Shown here one piece after another: positions 27,150-37,793 of a stretch of 64,000 nucleotides of DNA. Made by a program: the position numbers and the translations under genes. The notes beneath the pieces were generated by a model that saw only the letters and a program-made list of their open reading frames with translations, did no database searches and was not told the origin of the DNA. Every line of letters starts with the position of its first letter. Positions within the stretch are counted from its first letter, which is position 1. Source of the DNA: Arthrobacter celericrescens (lineage in GTDB: Bacteria > Actinomycetota > Actinomycetes > Actinomycetales > Micrococcaceae); NCBI RefSeq assembly GCF_003614925.1, contig NZ_QYLP01000090.1:78708-142707 (forward strand), read 5' to 3'.

Positions 27150-27827
27150 GTGGTGCTCTCCAAGCGAATCGAAACGACTCCGATGACCGACCAGGTCTAT
27201 GCGATGCTTCACGAAGCGATCCTGAACGGCGACCTGGCGGCAGGCACTCCCCTGCGTTTCAAGGAACTCGCCGAACAGGTAGGAACGAGCACCATGCCCG
27301 TTCGTGAGGCGCTCCGCCGCTTGGAGGCGGCCGGCCTGGCCGAGCGTGCACCCCACAGGGGCGTCATCGTGAAGGAGATTTCCCTCAAGGAACTCGTCCC
27401 CGTGTACGAGGTGCGGCATATGCTCGAGCCGCAAGCCGCACGGCTGGGCAGCCTGAACATCTCGGCAGAAGACTGCGACCGGATGGAAGCCGAATACGTT
27501 CTGCTGCGTGAGGCCTTCAATGAAGGCCGCGTGGTCGCCCTCCTTGACCACGACGAAGCCATACTCTCGATCCTTTATGGCGCATCGGGGAACCCCGTGC
27601 TTCTGCAGATGATCCAAACCCTGTGGCAGCAGTGCCGGGCGTACAAGATCGTCGGCGCCCAGGGACGACTGGCCGACGGCGACGATTCCCTCTGGCACTA
27701 CCAGGAAGAGCTGATCGCCGCAGCACGCAAGAACGACGCCGATGCTGCCGCCTCAATCAGCGACACCTCCCTTACGGACGCGAGCAACCGCATCAAGGAA
27801 GCCTTGGCGGGCCAGCGCGAAGGGTAG
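27150..27827 (+). CDS. GntR family regulator (FadR/FCD subfamily)
   Basis: A 225-residue regulator with an N-terminal GntR winged helix (about 12-75; LRFKELAEQVGTSTMPVREALRRLEAAGL) and a C-terminal FCD ligand-binding domain (about 85-215) with histidines placed for metal (LLDHDEAIL and WHYQEE). The FCD class senses organic acids. It lies upstream of the glyoxylate/allantoin operon, across a 493-base gap that contains a TTGGTATCCCAA palindrome, so control of that operon is a reasonable inference. A related palindrome is at 2049 between the permease remnants. The GTG at 27150 is probably read from a leaderless transcript; GTG 27153 is an alternative. Confidence 0.9.
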   Translation: MVLSKRIETTPMTDQVYAMLHEAILNGDLAAGTPLRFKELAEQVGTSTMPVREALRRLEAAGLAERAPHRGVIVKEISLKELVPVYEVRHMLEPQAARLGSLNISAEDCDRMEAEYVLLREAFNEGRVVALLDHDEAILSILYGASGNPVLLQMIQTLWQQCRAYKIVGAQGRLADGDDSLWHYQEELIAAARKNDADAAASISDTSLTDASNRIKEALAGQREG

Positions 27828-28168
27828 GGGTTCCGGGGCTTAGTCCCCGGACCTGCAGTGAAGATGTCGGGAAGCAGCCCGGTTTCTTGCTACGGCCGAT
27901 TCCAGCGACGGCCTCTCGTTCTTGTCTTGCCCAACCCACCTCTGCTGTTGGCTCCACGCTGCGCTTGGGGTGCCCAGCCAGGTCGGGACTTCGCGGCGCA
28001 CACCCTCGCCATTGAACTTTCAGGACCTTTGGCACCCCCGCGACCAAGAAGCTCGCGCCAGTGCTGCGTGACTTCACAAGTACCCCCGGGCGGCCGGTCG
28101 AGTCTTCGGCCCATACCAACCTGCCTGGCTCCGCACCGGCCACCTGTTCGGCCGTAGCATTCGAACGT

Positions 28169-28180
28169 TTGGTATCCCAA
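28169..28180. promoter_or_regulatory. GntR-type palindrome upstream of hyi
   Basis: TTGGTATCCCAA is a near-perfect palindrome of the FadR/GntR operator kind, 13 bases before the -35 of the hyi promoter. Compare TGGGATCCCA at 2061. Confidence 0.5.
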
Positions 28181-28193
28181 CCCGCCCCTCCCC

Positions 28194-28223
28194 TTGACTC
28201 CCCCGCCCCACCTTCCCTACACT
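28194..28223 (+). promoter_or_regulatory. Promoter of the glyoxylate/allantoin operon
   Basis: TTGACT (28194-28199), an 18-base spacer and TACACT (28218-28223). The transcription start would fall inside the operator pair that follows, leaving a leader of about 90 bases before hyi. Confidence 0.7.
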
Positions 28224-28259
28224 TTTCATAAAGCAGAATCTAAATTCCACAAAGCGGAA
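28224..28259. promoter_or_regulatory. Tandem IclR-type operators of the hyi operon
   Basis: TTTCATAAAGCAGAA (28224-28238) and TTCCACAAAGCGGAA (28245-28259) are repeated 21 bases apart, two helical turns, directly over the transcription start. The second is a TTCC-N7-GGAA palindrome like the one at 45687 before uraD. This suggests repression by an IclR/AllR-type protein. Confidence 0.65.
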
Positions 28260-28320
28260 ACTGTAGACTGAAGCCCAGCGGAACCACGATCCAAAGCCCC
28301 TCCTCGGAAGGACACCTACG

Positions 28321-29121
28321 ATGACGTACACAGTGAACTGCTCCATCCTGCTGACGGAGCTGCCCCTGCTCGAGCGCCCGGCCGCCGCCAAGGCCGCCGG
28401 TTTTGACGCCGTCGAGTTCTGGTGGCCGTTCGACACCTCCGTCCCCACCGACGCCCAGGTCACCGAATTCGAGAACGCCATCAAGGACGCCGGCGTGCAG
28501 CTCACCGGCCTGAACTTCAACGCCGGCAACATGCCCGGCGGCGACCGCGGCCTGGTCTCCTGGCCCGCCCGCTCCTCCGAATTCCAGGACAACATCGACG
28601 TCGTCGCCGGCATCGGCGAGCGCCTTGGCTGCAAGGCATTCAACGCCCTCTACGGCAACCGCGTTGACGGCGTCTCCGCCGAAGAGCAGGACGCCATCGG
28701 GGCCGAGAACCTCGCCAAGGCCGCCCAGGGCGTGGCCCGCATCGGCGGCACCGTCCTCCTCGAACCGGTCAGCGGCGCACCCAAGTACCCGCTCCTCAAG
28801 GCAGCCGACGCCCTGGCCGTCATCGCCCGCGTCAAGGAAGAATCCGGCGTCGGGAACGTCAAGCTGCTCGCTGACTTCTACCACCTGGCCGTCAACGGCG
28901 ACGACGTCGCTGCGGTCATCGAGAACCACGCCAAGGACTTCGGCCACATCCAGATCGCCGACAACCCCGGCCGCGGCGCCCCCGGCACCGGCGAACTCCC
29001 GCTCGGGGAATGGATCGCCCGCAGCCGCGAACTCGGTTACGAAGGCTACATCGGCCTCGAGTACAAGGAACCGCAGGAAACCGCCTTCGCCTGGGCCATC
29101 CGCGAACGCGCCACGCGCTAA
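28321..29121 (+). CDS. hyi: Hydroxypyruvate isomerase
   Basis: A 266-residue TIM-barrel enzyme interconverting hydroxypyruvate and tartronate semialdehyde in glyoxylate metabolism. It opens MTYTVNCSILLTELPLLERP and has the conserved FWWPF, LLEPVSG, LLADFYHL and GHIQIADNPGRGAPGTGEL segments. The length is typical (about 260). It is the first gene of a six-gene block with glxR, gcl, glycerate kinase, allB and a regulator. GGAAGGA stands upstream of the ATG. A palindromic repeat of family A fills the gap to the next gene. The assignment is firm. Confidence 0.95.
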   Translation: MTYTVNCSILLTELPLLERPAAAKAAGFDAVEFWWPFDTSVPTDAQVTEFENAIKDAGVQLTGLNFNAGNMPGGDRGLVSWPARSSEFQDNIDVVAGIGERLGCKAFNALYGNRVDGVSAEEQDAIGAENLAKAAQGVARIGGTVLLEPVSGAPKYPLLKAADALAVIARVKEESGVGNVKLLADFYHLAVNGDDVAAVIENHAKDFGHIQIADNPGRGAPGTGELPLGEWIARSRELGYEGYIGLEYKEPQETAFAWAIRERATR

Positions 29122-29133
29122 AACGTCCCCTCC

Positions 29134-29201
29134 GCCCAACTGACTAGCAGTTGTTGTCGTTATGGAGCCTCAAAACGACAACTAATGCGAGCTAGTTGGG
29201 C
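29134..29201. repeat. Palindromic repeat family A, copy 1
   Basis: A 68-base imperfect palindrome, from GCCCAACTGACTAGCAG to GCGAGCTAGTTGGGC, lies between hyi and glxR. The core TTGTCGTT is mirrored as AACGACAA. A second full copy is at 46653 and a half copy at 63884. Confidence 0.85.
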
Positions 29202-29240
29202 AAGCCAGAAAAAGCAAAGACTTCCAGAAAGAGAACCACA

Positions 29241-30119
29241 ATGAGCAACGTTGCAGTCATCGGCCTCGGAATCATGGGCCTGCCCATGGCCATCAACCTC
29301 GTCAAGGCCGGCCACACCGTCACCGGTTTCAACCGCAGCCAGGACAAGATCGAGAAGCTCGTCTCCGAAGGCGGCAAGGGTGCCAGCAGCATCGCCGACG
29401 CCGTGAAGGACGCCGACGTCGTCATCACCATGGTGCCGGACTCCCCCGATGTTGAGGGCGTGGTCAGCGGTGAAGAGGGCGTTTTCGCCAACGCCAAGCA
29501 GGGCACCTTGTGGATCGACGCTTCCTCCATCCGCCCCGACGTCGCTGTCCGCCTCGCCGAGGCTGCCAAGGCTGCCGGCATCCGCCCGCTGGACGCCCCG
29601 GTTTCCGGCGGCGAGCAGGGCGCCATCGACGCCGTCCTCTCCATCATGGTGGGCGGTTCCGCTGAAGACTTCGCTGCAGCCCAGGACGTCCTCAACGCAG
29701 TCGGCAAGACCATCGTCCACGTGGGCCCCTCCGGCTCCGGCCAGACCGTCAAGGCTGCAAACCAGCTGATCGTGGCCGTCAACATCGAGGTCCTCGGCGA
29801 AGCCATCGCCTTCCTCGAGGCCTACGGCGTGGACACCGACGCCGCCCTCAAGGTCCTCGGCGGCGGCCTGGCCGGCTCCAAGGTCCTGGACCAGAAGGGC
29901 CAGAAGATGCTCGACCGCAACTTCGACCCCGGCTTCCGCCTCGCCCTGCACCACAAGGACATGGGCATCGTCACCTCCGCAGCCCGCGAGGCCAACGTCG
30001 CCATCCCGCTCGGCGCAGCTGTCGCCCAGCTGGTCGCCGCCACCGTCAACCAGGGCGACGGCGGCCTGGACCACTCGGGACTCTTCAAGCAGGTCCTGCA
30101 GCTCAGCGGCCGAAAGTAG
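29241..30119 (+). CDS. glxR: 2-hydroxy-3-oxopropionate (tartronate semialdehyde) reductase
   Basis: A 292-residue enzyme of the beta-hydroxyacid dehydrogenase family that reduces tartronate semialdehyde to D-glycerate. The NAD(P)-binding motif is VIGLGIMGLPMAINL at residues 5-19, the substrate motif is DAPVSGGEQGA, and the catalytic lysine lies in GQTVKAANQ. A second domain ends with the usual helical bundle. The ATG at 29241 follows AGAAAGAGAA; a longer frame to 29196 would begin inside the repeat. It acts between Gcl, which makes its substrate, and the glycerate kinase. Confidence 0.95.
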   Translation: MSNVAVIGLGIMGLPMAINLVKAGHTVTGFNRSQDKIEKLVSEGGKGASSIADAVKDADVVITMVPDSPDVEGVVSGEEGVFANAKQGTLWIDASSIRPDVAVRLAEAAKAAGIRPLDAPVSGGEQGAIDAVLSIMVGGSAEDFAAAQDVLNAVGKTIVHVGPSGSGQTVKAANQLIVAVNIEVLGEAIAFLEAYGVDTDAALKVLGGGLAGSKVLDQKGQKMLDRNFDPGFRLALHHKDMGIVTSAAREANVAIPLGAAVAQLVAATVNQGDGGLDHSGLFKQVLQLSGRK

Positions 30120-30127
30120 GCACACAA

Positions 30128-30199
30128 CCCCCGGTTGAGTGCTCAGTAGTGGCGGGAATTCCGCGGGAAAACCCACCACAAGTGAGCACTCAACGGGGG
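30128..30199. repeat. Palindromic element B
   Basis: A 72-base palindrome runs from CCCCCGGTTGAGTGCTCA to TGAGCACTCAACGGGGG around a GGGAATTCC-like centre, between glxR and gcl. A second hairpin (AGCCGCCGTCG / CGACGGCGGCT, 30243-30273) follows. Only one copy was seen in this window. Confidence 0.75.
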
Positions 30200-30336
30200 A
30201 GCCAGCCGCCCACTTAGGCGACACAACAAAGCAAAACAGGCAAGCCGCCGTCGTACGTAAGCCGACGGCGGCTCAGCCCGACACACCCAAAACCGCCCCG
30301 AACACGGCGGAAACCCAAAGACTTTAGGAGCACAAA

Positions 30337-32115
<1,779 letters not shown>

Positions 32116-32145
32116 TCACAACAAGCAAGTACAAGGAGGTACGGA

Positions 32146-33342
32146 ATGCGTGTGGTCATCGCCCCGGACAAGTTCAAGGGCTCGCTGTCCGCGCCCGAGG
32201 TCGCCCGGCACGTGGCGGACGGCTTGGCGGCCGGTTTCGCCGCGGCGGGTGCCGCGGACACGTTGGAGACCACGCTCATTCCAGTGGCCGACGGCGGCGA
32301 GGGAACCCTTGACGCCGCCGTCGGCTCCGGCTTCACCCGCCGCAGCGCCACCGTCACCGGACCGCTCGGCGAACCGGTGACGGCGGACTTCGCGGTCCGC
32401 GGCAACCAGGCCGTCATCGAAATGGCGGCCGCCTCCGGACTGGCCCTCCTGCCGGAGGGCTCGCTCCTTCCGGAAAACCGCAGCAAAACCGCCAAGGAAG
32501 CCAACAGCATCGGCACCGGCGAACTCATCCGCGCCGCCCTGGACCTGGGCTGCCGGAAGATCATCCTCGGCGTCGGCGGCAGCGCCAACACCGACGGCGG
32601 CGCCGGCGTGCTGCAGGGCCTCGGCGCCCGGCTGCTCGACGCCGACGGCAACGAACTGCCGCCTGGCGGCGGTGCGCTGGCCCGCCTCGCCAGCATCGAC
32701 TTCTCCGGCCTGGACGTCCGGCTGGAGGCCAGCCGCTTCGTGCTGGCGTCCGACGTCGACAATCCCCTCCTCGGGACGCTCGGCGCCCCGGCGGTGTTCG
32801 GTCCGCAGAAGGGCGCGACGCCGGAGGACGTCACCGCGCTGGACGCCGCACTGGCGCGCTTCGTCGAGGTCCTCGGCGAAGAAATCGGCGACCGCGCCGC
32901 GCGTGCCGCCGAGGCACCTGGCGCGGGCGCGGCCGGCGGCGTGGGCTACGCCGCCATCGCGGTCCTGGGCGCGGCACGCCGGCCGGGGATCGACGTCGTC
33001 CTCGAATTCACCGGGCTCGCCGGACAACTGGCCGGCGCCGCCCTGGTGGTCACCGGCGAAGGCAGCCTGGACGAACAAAGCCTGCTCGGCAAAACCCCCA
33101 TGGGCGTGGCCCGTGCAGCGGAAACCGCGGGCGTTCCCGTGGTGGCCGTCTGCGGCCGGACCACCCTGAGCCAGGAGCAGCAAAACGACTCCGGATTCCG
33201 GCAGGTCCTCCCCCTGACCAGTCTTGAATCCGACGTCGAAGTATGTATAAGGGAAGCAGGAACCTTGCTCGAGAAGCTGGGACGGACCATCGGCGAACAG
33301 CTGGCGGCCGAGTCCCGCACGAAGGAGTCTCTCAATGTCTGA
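32146..33342 (+). CDS. Glycerate kinase (GlxK/GarK type)
   Basis: A 398-residue class I glycerate kinase that phosphorylates D-glycerate, so that C2 carbon enters lower glycolysis. Conserved elements are the opening [44 protein letters not shown] and [24 protein letters not shown] lies upstream of the ATG. It starts 30 bases after gcl and its end overlaps allB by eight bases. Whether the product is 2- or 3-phosphoglycerate is not decided by sequence; family members of this type usually give 2-phosphoglycerate. Confidence 0.94.
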   Translation: MRVVIAPDKFKGSLSAPEVARHVADGLAAGFAAAGAADTLETTLIPVADGGEGTLDAAVGSGFTRRSATVTGPLGEPVTADFAVRGNQAVIEMAAASGLALLPEGSLLPENRSKTAKEANSIGTGELIRAALDLGCRKIILGVGGSANTDGGAGVLQGLGARLLDADGNELPPGGGALARLASIDFSGLDVRLEASRFVLASDVDNPLLGTLGAPAVFGPQKGATPEDVTALDAALARFVEVLGEEIGDRAARAAEAPGAGAAGGVGYAAIAVLGAARRPGIDVVLEFTGLAGQLAGAALVVTGEGSLDEQSLLGKTPMGVARAAETAGVPVVAVCGRTTLSQEQQNDSGFRQVLPLTSLESDVEVCIREAGTLLEKLGRTIGEQLAAESRTKESLNV

Positions 33343-34675
33343 AAGCTTTGACCTGGTCATTCGCGGCAAGCGGATCCTCACCACTGCGGGCATCGCCGCC
33401 CGCGAGGTCGGCGTCCGCAACGGCGTGATCGCCGCCATCGAACCGCTCGGCAACGGCCTTGCCGGTGCCGAAGTCATCGACCTGGCCGACGACGAAACCC
33501 TCATCCCGGGCCTCGTGGACACCCACGTCCACGTCAACGAGCCCGGCCGCACCGAGTGGGAAGGCTTCGCCTCCGCCACCCGTGCCGCGGCAGCCGGCGG
33601 TGTCACCACCATCATCGACATGCCGCTGAACTCCATCCCGCCCACCACCACCGTCGAGGGCCTCAAGCTCAAGCGCGAGGTGGCCGAGGACCAGGCGTTC
33701 GTGGACGTCGGATTCTGGGGCGGCGCGATCCCCGGCAACAAGGCGGACCTCCGCCCGCTGCACGACGAGGGCGTGTTCGGCTTCAAGTGCTTCCTGCTGC
33801 ACTCGGGCGTGGACGAGTTCCCGCATCTGGACGCGGACGAGATGGAAGAGGACATGCGCGAGCTGAAGTCCTTCGACTCGCTCATGATCGTCCACGCCGA
33901 GGACTCCCACGCGATCGACCGCGCCCCGCACCCGGGCGGCGACCATTACGCCACCTTCCTGGCCTCCCGCCCGCGCGGCGCCGAGAACAAGGCGATCGCC
34001 GAGGTCATCGAACGTGCCCGCTGGACCGGCGCCCGCGCCCACATCCTGCACCTGTCCTCCTCGGACGCGCTGCCCATGATCGCCTCGGCCAAGCGCGATG
34101 GCGTCAACCTCACCGTGGAGACCTGCCCCCACTACCTCACCCTGATGGCCGAGGAAATCCCGGACGGCGCCACCGCCTACAAGTGCTGCCCGCCCATCCG
34201 CGAAGCCTCCAACCGCGAGCTGCTGTGGAAGGGCCTCGAAGACGGCACCATCGACTGCATCGTCTCGGACCACTCCCCCTCCACCCTTGACCTCAAGGAC
34301 CTGGAGAACGGCGACTTCGCCGTGGCGTGGGGCGGCGTTTCCTCCCTGCAGCTGGGCCTGTCCCTGATCTGGAGCGAGGCCCGCCACCGCGGCATCTCCT
34401 TGGAGCAGGTCGTCTCCTGGATGTCGGCCAAGCCCGCCGCCCTGGCCCGCCTGTCCAACAAGGGCCAGCTGGCGCTCGGCTACGACGCCGACTTCTCGGT
34501 ATTCGCCGCGGACGAAGCGTTCGTGGTGGACGTCACCAAGCTCAAGCACAAGAACCCCATCACGCCGTACGACGGCAAGGCGCTGTCCGGCGTCGTCCGC
34601 AAGACCTACCTGCGGGGCTCGGTGGTGGACGGCCAGACCCCCGGCGGCAAGCTGATCCGCCGCGGCGGCGTGTAA
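33335..34675 (+). CDS. allB: Allantoinase
   Basis: A 446-residue amidohydrolase opening the allantoin ring to allantoate. Metal ligands are visible: H64 and H66 in [17 protein letters not shown], the carboxylated lysine K151 in [10 protein letters not shown], and an aspartate in IVSDHSPS near 310. The [11 protein letters not shown] segment separates allantoinases from dihydroorotases and hydantoinases. It overlaps the glycerate kinase gene by eight bases, so translation is coupled. Allantoate breakdown genes are not next to it. The aminotransferase at 44430 may act later on the same route. Confidence 0.96.
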   Translation: MSESFDLVIRGKRILTTAGIAAREVGVRNGVIAAIEPLGNGLAGAEVIDLADDETLIPGLVDTHVHVNEPGRTEWEGFASATRAAAAGGVTTIIDMPLNSIPPTTTVEGLKLKREVAEDQAFVDVGFWGGAIPGNKADLRPLHDEGVFGFKCFLLHSGVDEFPHLDADEMEEDMRELKSFDSLMIVHAEDSHAIDRAPHPGGDHYATFLASRPRGAENKAIAEVIERARWTGARAHILHLSSSDALPMIASAKRDGVNLTVETCPHYLTLMAEEIPDGATAYKCCPPIREASNRELLWKGLEDGTIDCIVSDHSPSTLDLKDLENGDFAVAWGGVSSLQLGLSLIWSEARHRGISLEQVVSWMSAKPAALARLSNKGQLALGYDADFSVFAADEAFVVDVTKLKHKNPITPYDGKALSGVVRKTYLRGSVVDGQTPGGKLIRRGGV

Positions 34676-34685
34676 GGCGGACGCG

Positions 34686-35339
34686 ATGGCCGTCAACGCC
34701 CATTCGCTCCCGCCCGCCGGCGCGCTCCAAGCCCTGCGCGCCGGCCACCGGCCCGGCCTCACCGCCGGGTCCCACCCGGGCCACCGTCCCGGCTTGGCTC
34801 CCAGTCGTCCCGGCTTGGCTCCCGGAGTCCAGGCCCGCGGCCTGGCCGTCTGGGTGGAGCCCCTCGAAGGCCAGGAGATCGACCCCGAGATCTGGGCCAA
34901 GGCCGCCGAAGCGGTGCTGGCCCGGGCCCGCCGCCTGGCTCCCCAGGCCGAGCTGCACCTGCGGCACGGCGCCGCTTCCGGCGTCGTCGCCCAGCCCATC
35001 GCCCTGTCCGGCCGGCGCGCAAGCCTGGCCGTGGATTTGGCGGCGGACACCGTGCTGCTCGACGGCGTCCCGGTCACCTTCACGTTCATGGAGCACAAGC
35101 TCCTGCGCTACCTCGTGGAGAACCTTTCCCGTCCCATTCCGCGTGAAGAATTGCAACGCTTCCTGGAGTCACTTGACTGCCCCGGCGCGGCGTTCCGTTC
35201 GATCGACGTGTATGTTGGACGCGTCCGGCGCAAGCTGGGCTCAGCCCGCAACGCCATCGCCACAGTACGCGGTGGCGGTTACCAATTCGTGCCCGGACCC
35301 GGGTCCACGGTGCGCGGGCCGGCGGAATACTGCATCTAG
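34686..35339 (+). CDS. Winged-helix regulator without a receiver domain
   Basis: A 217-residue protein whose C-terminal 90 residues form an OmpR/PhoB-type DNA-binding domain (FTFMEHKLLRYLVENLSRP, then SIDVYVGRVRRKLG and VRGGGYQF). There is no phosphoacceptor receiver domain. The N-terminal 60 residues are rich in G, P and R with repeated HRPGL/SRPGLAP units; an exact 18-base direct repeat (34785 and 34806, period 21) encodes two of them. A middle segment (AEAVLARARRLAPQAELHLRH) is unassigned. It begins 10 bases after allB and ends the operon. Autoregulation or control of purine-degradation genes is plausible but unproven. Confidence 0.8.
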   Translation: MAVNAHSLPPAGALQALRAGHRPGLTAGSHPGHRPGLAPSRPGLAPGVQARGLAVWVEPLEGQEIDPEIWAKAAEAVLARARRLAPQAELHLRHGAASGVVAQPIALSGRRASLAVDLAADTVLLDGVPVTFTFMEHKLLRYLVENLSRPIPREELQRFLESLDCPGAAFRSIDVYVGRVRRKLGSARNAIATVRGGGYQFVPGPGSTVRGPAEYCI

Positions 35340-35405
35340 GCAGACCGTTATTTGTATGAGAGATCGCCGGCCACGGCGGTTACCCGACCAGTCAAGGATC
35401 ACAAC

Positions 35406-35873
35406 ATGACCCAGAAACTCCTCGCCGGAACCCAGGCCCCCGATTTCGCCCTGCTCGACTCCACCGGCCAGAAGGTTTCGCTCTCCGATTTCCGCGGCCG
35501 CAACGTGATCGTGTACTTCTACCCGGAGGCCTCCACCCCCGGCTGCACCACGGAAGCCTGCGACTTCCGCGACAGCCTGGCCAGCCTCCAGGGCTCCGGC
35601 TACGAAGTCCTCGGCATCTCCCCGGACGCTCCGGAGAAGATCGCCCGCTTCGTCGACGAATTCGCCCTCACCTTCCCGCTGCTCTCCGACGAGAACCACG
35701 CCGTGGCACTGGCCTACGGCGCCTGGGGCGAGAAGCTGGTGGACGGCGAAGTGGTCGACGGCCTGGTCCGCTCCACCGTGGTAGTCAACGGCGAGGGCAA
35801 CGTGGTCCTCACCCAGTACCAGGTGAAGGCCCAGGGCCACGTCGCCGCCCTGAAGGAAGAACTGGGCGTCTAG
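35406..35873 (+). CDS. bcp: Peroxiredoxin, Bcp/PrxQ type
   Basis: A 155-residue thiol peroxidase that reduces hydrogen and organic peroxides. The peroxidatic cysteine is C47 in STPGCTTEAC, and C52 five residues on is the resolving cysteine of the PrxQ subclass, so it forms an internal disulphide. FALLDSTGQKVSLSDFRGRNVIVYFYP is the typical N-terminal fold. The usual YPKDNTPGCT reads YPEASTPGCT here. The ATG at 35406 was chosen over a frame reaching 35352. A terminator follows directly, so it is a single-gene unit. Confidence 0.95.
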   Translation: MTQKLLAGTQAPDFALLDSTGQKVSLSDFRGRNVIVYFYPEASTPGCTTEACDFRDSLASLQGSGYEVLGISPDAPEKIARFVDEFALTFPLLSDENHAVALAYGAWGEKLVDGEVVDGLVRSTVVVNGEGNVVLTQYQVKAQGHVAALKEELGV

Positions 35874-35896
35874 TCCTTCCCGGTTTCTGTGCATCG

Positions 35897-35937
35897 AGGA
35901 GTCCCTCCCATCCCGGGAGGGACTCCTTCTTGTTTGC
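35897..35937 (+). terminator. Terminator after bcp
   Basis: A perfect 13-base stem, AGGAGTCCCTCCC / GGGAGGGACTCCT, is followed by TCTTGTTT. Confidence 0.85.
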
Positions 35938-36022
35938 CTGGATTGTTCTGCCCATCGCAGCTGCCCGCGGAACCGTGGAAGGATGGCGCGTAGGACTGTT
36001 CGGGCGGGAACCGGGGGAAGAC

Positions 36023-36589
36023 ATGGACACCACACAAGCGAAACGCGTACGACGCCGGAGCCGCCTTGAGCTCGCAGTAGCCCTTTCGCTGGCGGGAACC
36101 GCCGGGGTGGCCGGCTGCAGCACGGCCACCCCGCAGCCGTCCCCCAGCAGCGCCGCATCCTCTTCCGCAGGCGCGGGGCCCGTGGCCGAAAGCTTCGCAA
36201 AGTATGACGCCGTGCGGACCGACGTCGTAGCCGCGCTGGAGAAGAAGCTGCCCGGCATCAGCTGGACAGTCAGCGATCCGGCCACCATGCAGCGCAAGAA
36301 GGACGGCAGCTGCTTTCTGTACCTCGCCGATATGAAGAGCCCCGAGGACATCGTGGAGCCTTCGAAGAAATTCCAGGCGGTCTTCGACGCCGTGGATCCG
36401 GTCCTGAAAGAGCACGGCTTCGAAGCGTTCGGCGGAACCGACAAGGTTCCTGGCGGCTGGATGGTTGCCAGCAGCACAGACGGCGCCGGCGCCTCCCTCA
36501 GCATCGAGTCGAAGGGGATGGCGTATGTGCGCCTGCAGGTCCCCGTGACCTCGGCGGACTGCAACCCCAAGGAGATCCCCGCGGGCTGA
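36023..36589 (+). CDS. Lipoprotein, paralogue of 42219
   Basis: A 188-residue exported lipoprotein: basic N-terminus (KRVRRRSR), a hydrophobic segment, lipobox VAGC, then a short Pro/Ser-rich linker. The mature domain begins PVAESFAKYDAVRTDVVAAL and continues with an NPATMQRKKDG-like region, DIVEPSKKFQAVF and EHGFEAFGGTD. The same pattern, roughly two thirds identical by eye, recurs in the lipoprotein at 42219. No known family was recognised. GGGGGAAG precedes the ATG. It sits 106 bases before the calpain-like gene. The two paralogues bracket the calpain gene and the partner-switching operon, which may reflect a duplication; a functional link to those genes is inference. Confidence 0.8.
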   Translation: MDTTQAKRVRRRSRLELAVALSLAGTAGVAGCSTATPQPSPSSAASSSAGAGPVAESFAKYDAVRTDVVAALEKKLPGISWTVSDPATMQRKKDGSCFLYLADMKSPEDIVEPSKKFQAVFDAVDPVLKEHGFEAFGGTDKVPGGWMVASSTDGAGASLSIESKGMAYVRLQVPVTSADCNPKEIPAG

Positions 36590-36695
36590 GCACCTGTTGG
36601 ATACGCCCGGGCGGGAAGTTCTGCCCATGGCGGGACCTCCCGGGCCCGGCCTATCGTGGCAAGGACCAACGCTTCAAAATTTCAGGGGGATCACC

Positions 36696-37793
36696 ATGCC
36701 GGGATTCTACGGCGCGGACATTGAGCAACTGCGGACACTCGCAACGACCATGTCCAGGCACGCCGACAAGATGACCCTGTTGTCCATGAACCTCGGCAAG
36801 CTGATCGCGTCGGCGCCCTGGGACGGCCGGGATGCCGAAACGTTCCGCAAGGCCTGGGATTCCGAACACCGTCCGCTGCTCAAGCGCGTGGCAGCCGAGC
36901 TGCAAAGCCAGTCCCGGGAGCTGAAGCGCAACGCGGACGAACAGGACAAAGCCAGTACGGGCGGCGACTCGCGCTCCTCCGGTTCTTCCGGCGTCGGCGA
37001 TTCCGGAACACCCGACGGAAACCCGCCCGGAGACCCGGAGCCCCTCAACGACGGCGAGGATGAGGACGTCCCGGGCGACGTGCGCAACGATCCCAACGCC
37101 GGCGATCCCAGCGACATCCAGCAGGGCAGCATCGGCGACTGCTGGCTCCTGGCCGGCATCGGATCCGTGGCCCAGACCCTGGAAAGCCAGGGCAGGCTGG
37201 ACGAATTCCTGCAGGAACACATGCAGCCGGTGGGCGACCCGCCGACGCACTGGAAGGTCACCCTGTACGAGGACGGGAAGCCCGTGGAGGTCACTGTCGA
37301 GGCCAAGTCCACGGAAAACGGTGTCCGCGGCGGCGACGGCCAGCCCAACTGGATGTCGATCTACGAACGCGCCGCGGCCGAACACCTCGGCGGCTCCTAC
37401 GAGGACATCGACGGCGGCTTCAGCAACGACGCCATGGAACTGATGACCGGCGAGTCGGCCGACAAGGACGGCGAGCTGGATTTGGGTGAGATTGAAGAGA
37501 AGCTCGGCAACGGCGAAGCCGTCTCAGTGGGCACCCAGGACGTCAAGGACGACGACTTCGACTGGTTCTGGGAGTCGGATGAGGTCCAGCGCGACGACGT
37601 CGTTCCCAACCACGCGTACATCGTGACGGACGTCAAGACCAACGACGACGGCGAAAAGGTGATCGTCCTTGCCAACCCGTGGGGTCCCTCGGGCGGCACG
37701 CTGGACGGTGAGCAGAAATCCGGCACCCTGGAATTGACCGAAGACGAGTACAAGGAGAACTTTGATTCCGTGTACTCCGTGGGCCTGAAGTGA
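36696..37793 (+). CDS. WXG100-like protein fused to a calpain-type cysteine protease domain
   Basis: A 365-residue two-part protein. Residues 1-85 are helical with a W-x-G motif (W42-D-G44) in the turn, as in WXG100/ESX substrates. An acidic, Ser/Gly/Pro-rich linker (85-140) follows. Residues 141-365 are a calpain (C2) domain: C149 in QGSIGDCWLLAGIGS, H306 in NHAYIVTDV, and N327 in ANPWGPSGG form the catalytic triad. There is no signal peptide, so type VII secretion is the likely export route. The layout matches polymorphic toxins with a protease warhead. AGGGGGA precedes the ATG. The stop overlaps the next gene (GTGA), which may encode its partner or immunity protein. Domain calls are strong; the toxin role is inference. 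Confidence 0.88.
   Translation: MPGFYGADIEQLRTLATTMSRHADKMTLLSMNLGKLIASAPWDGRDAETFRKAWDSEHRPLLKRVAAELQSQSRELKRNADEQDKASTGGDSRSSGSSGVGDSGTPDGNPPGDPEPLNDGEDEDVPGDVRNDPNAGDPSDIQQGSIGDCWLLAGIGSVAQTLESQGRLDEFLQEHMQPVGDPPTHWKVTLYEDGKPVEVTVEAKSTENGVRGGDGQPNWMSIYERAAAEHLGGSYEDIDGGFSNDAMELMTGESADKDGELDLGEIEEKLGNGEAVSVGTQDVKDDDFDWFWESDEVQRDDVVPNHAYIVTDVKTNDDGEKVIVLANPWGPSGGTLDGEQKSGTLELTEDEYKENFDSVYSVGLK

Larger units (their letters stand above)
27828..28320. other. 493-base intergenic region with regulatory sites
   Basis: No gene is supported here; all frames lack a start with a ribosome binding site or any recognisable product. The last 155 bases hold the promoter and operator sites of the hyi operon listed separately. 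The first 330 bases show nothing clear. Confidence 0.6.
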
